From: Streptococcaceae bacterium
GTDB lineage: Bacteria; Bacillota; Bacilli; Lactobacillales; Streptococcaceae
DNA length: 48,156 nucleotides
Assembly (NCBI GenBank): GCA_031285775.1
Contig: JAITVN010000082.1
Span: 1 to 48,156, forward strand
Reading direction: 5' to 3'
Shown here piece by piece: positions 46,782-48,156 of the stretch (the stretch's first letter is position 1; every line of letters begins with the position of its first letter). Both the position numbers and the translations under genes were made by a program. The notes beneath the pieces are model-generated. The model made no database searches and was not told where the DNA came from. It was given only the letters and a program-made list of their open reading frames with translations.

Positions 46782-46961
46782 TCATTCAGCTGAAGAAAGT
46801 CTTCTCAAGTAGAAACTTTCAGCACTGGCACAATTTTTTGGTCTGCTAAATCCTGTTTTGGGATCAACATAAGTTCCTGTAGATTGTTTGTAATTTGGAT
46901 TCACACCGTATGAATTCTGGATTAATTTTTTTAATGGTAGAAAAATTTTTTCCTCGTTCAT
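46782..46961 (-). pseudogene. Second, more decayed copy of the lipase N-terminus
   Basis: This 59-codon frame (MNEEKIFLPLKKLIQNSYGVNPNYK, then QSTGTYVDPKTGFSRP and an unrelated end SAESFYLRRLSSAE) repeats two blocks of the fragment at 45283-45783, YGVNPDYK and QSTGTYVDPKTGISRP, joined by an internal deletion. It keeps a good ribosome site (AAGGAG). The two copies share about 35 identical bases near 45598-45626 and 46858-46888. Confidence 0.75.
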
Positions 46962-47029
46962 TGTTGGTTACTCCTTCTTCGTATAAATTACTTGTTGATT
47001 TCTTCTAGCATAACTATAGACTCAGTCAA

Positions 47030-48103
47030 TTACCACTTGAATTTAATTCCTTTTTTCTTTCTTACTCGTGACTCTGCATCTGTGTCGTGGAATGTTGAAT
47101 CTGTACTTTCGGTATTTTTTTCTGGCACTTCTTTTTCAGGCAGGGAGGCTTCTTCATTGGATTGTTCGTCAATTGAATAATTATCAAACTGAGTAGGAGA
47201 CGAATCAACTTTCTGATTTACTTCCTCATTATGAAGTGATGATAATACTTTTTGGCTATCCTTGCTCTCGACATTTTGAAGTGGTAAATCAATTGTCTCT
47301 GCTTTTTCAGCCTCAACATCTTTGTAAAGAGGTGGGAGCGGAGAAACAAGATTCGGAAGACCTTTATCATCCAATATCGGTTCTCCATCTGAATCTTTGA
47401 TGGTATCAAAACCTACAAAGTGGTCTTTTTTCCATTTTTTATTACTCAGCTGTCCTTCAGGTATTGCGGAGATAATTTCTTTTTTAAGTAGACTTTTCCA
47501 TAGATTTGTTCTTTGCATATTCCTTATATTTAGCGGGACTGCAATCGAGAGAATCATCACAGCTATAATCTGGAAATAAAGCAACCACTCTTCAGTAGTC
47601 TGCGGCTGCAAAGCTTCCCCCCCTGTTTCATAAGTGATTATGAACATTGCAACACCAAAAGATGTAAGAAGCGACCAGGCAACACCTAGCCTCATAAGTG
47701 CACTCCCAGCAGCGTCGTGAATGATCTGTGTCACTTGAAAAAGATTCCACCTTTCGGATTTGTAATTTGATTCAATCAACTTTAATGCCTTATTATGGTT
47801 CACATGCAGTAATGTTCCTGCATATGAGCCTAAAATTATAATCACTGTTACTCCAGCAACAAAAAGTCTCCAGTCGTTTTGCTCCGTTACAAACCCTAAA
47901 GTTACAGACCCTATAGCTAAAAAACCCAACCCAAATATTGTTGAAAAAACATTCAGCAAGGTCAAAATTACTGGCCAGCCTAAAAGATAGATTCCCCTCT
48001 CCATCATTGTACCAGAGCCGCCTTCAGCATAAAGAGGTAGTCGTATCAAAACGACGAGAGAGATCAGGCTGATTGCCAAAAAAATTATTCCTAATACTGT
48101 CAT
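47030..48103 (-). CDS. Multi-helix membrane protein with long charged tail
   Basis: The 357-residue protein has five to six membrane helices (about 2-22, 39-60, 70-95, 130-155 and 170-195), two of them with acidic or basic loops, and an acidic, S/E-rich disordered cytosolic tail from residue 230 ending in RVRKKKGIKFKW. I do not recognise it. The start is the ATG of MTVLG with GGGAG seven bases before it; a longer frame begins at an ATG inside the ribosome site. The start overlaps the stop of the upstream gene (ATGA). Transport or immunity are possible, neither is shown. Confidence 0.7.
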   Translation of the reverse strand: MTVLGIIFLAISLISLVVLIRLPLYAEGGSGTMMERGIYLLGWPVILTLLNVFSTIFGLGFLAIGSVTLGFVTEQNDWRLFVAGVTVIIILGSYAGTLLHVNHNKALKLIESNYKSERWNLFQVTQIIHDAAGSALMRLGVAWSLLTSFGVAMFIITYETGGEALQPQTTEEWLLYFQIIAVMILSIAVPLNIRNMQRTNLWKSLLKKEIISAIPEGQLSNKKWKKDHFVGFDTIKDSDGEPILDDKGLPNLVSPLPPLYKDVEAEKAETIDLPLQNVESKDSQKVLSSLHNEEVNQKVDSSPTQFDNYSIDEQSNEEASLPEKEVPEKNTESTDSTFHDTDAESRVRKKKGIKFKW

Positions 48104-48156
48104 TCGTTCGCTCCCATCCAATATGTGATTTTTGTTCGAGTTTCATACTCCGAATA
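48100..48156 (-). CDS. C-terminal end of an unknown gene cut by the window edge
   Basis: An open frame enters at the edge and ends ...YETRTKITYWMGANE at a TGA that overlaps the next ATG (ATGA). The overlap shows it is a real coding frame coupled to the membrane protein, but 18 residues are too few to name it. Confidence 0.55.
   Translation of the reverse strand, partial: YSEYETRTKITYWMGANE

Noticed and set aside
45000-48156. Insertion sequence or transposase in the accessory region
   Set aside because: No frame with a DDE or serine recombinase motif and no terminal inverted repeats were seen.

Overview
The window is a chromosomal segment of a low-to-mid GC Gram-positive bacterium of the Lactobacillales, most likely Streptococcaceae close to Lactococcus. 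The grounds are: der, dnaB-dnaI-nrdR, trmB-ccrZ and ligA-dagK-cdaA-cdaR-glmM blocks, a catabolic acetolactate synthase with acetolactate decarboxylase, oxygen-sensitive pyruvate formate-lyase, the redox repressor Rex, and a Cof phosphatase fused to a MazG-like domain. The species cannot be fixed from sequence alone.

Layout. 1-379: end of something left of the window, with short direct repeats, a possible integrase C-terminus and attachment-like sequence against tRNA-Ser. 380-2405: twelve tRNA genes on the minus strand under one near-consensus promoter, including a Met-like tRNA body carrying a CAG anticodon and two broken tRNA 5' halves. 2406-3068: a candidate structured RNA, then a mosaic of nested palindromes. 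3069-16443: mostly minus-strand core genes (der, pentapeptide protein, YbaK-type deacylase, nitroreductase, primosome genes dnaI and dnaB, nrdR, trmB, ccrZ, veg, replicative helicase, rplI, gdpP, and a Cof/MazG gene broken by an in-frame amber codon). 16561-34371: asparaginase, nrnA/pde2, pflB, aldB-als, mutM, leuS, prs, ftsY, a DUF805 protein, a Cof phosphatase, mnmG and rex. 34372-37390: a compact phage-derived lysis cassette (CI-like repressor, DUF739 Cro-like protein, holin, CHAP endolysin) with no phage structural or replication genes and with a serine-rich lipoprotein gene lying antisense inside it. 37582-44451: PTS IIA, glmM, cdaR, cdaA, dagK, ligA and tRNA-Cys. 44452-48156: an AT-rich accessory region with two eroded N-terminal lipase-domain fragments alternating with membrane proteins and a lipoprotein, resembling the remains of type VII-type lipase effector and immunity modules.

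How the genes work together. The window holds both ends of c-di-AMP turnover (CdaA and CdaR for synthesis, GdpP for cleavage to pApA, NrnA/Pde2 for pApA to AMP), with glmM in the usual cdaA operon. Pfl, Als and AldB handle pyruvate and Rex is a plausible NADH-sensing regulator of them. DnaI, DnaB and the replicative helicase form the restart and initiation machinery, with CcrZ nearby as an initiation regulator.

The observations I rank highest are: the stand-alone CI/Cro-controlled holin-endolysin cassette, whose endolysin has an internal ribosome binding site and whose transcript would run antisense through a lipoprotein gene; the class I tRNA with anticodon CAG; the lipase-fragment and immunity-like array; a 210-base palindromic element before der; and a repeated promoter design (TGN, -10 hexamer, six bases, ATG) predicting leaderless mRNAs for at least four genes.
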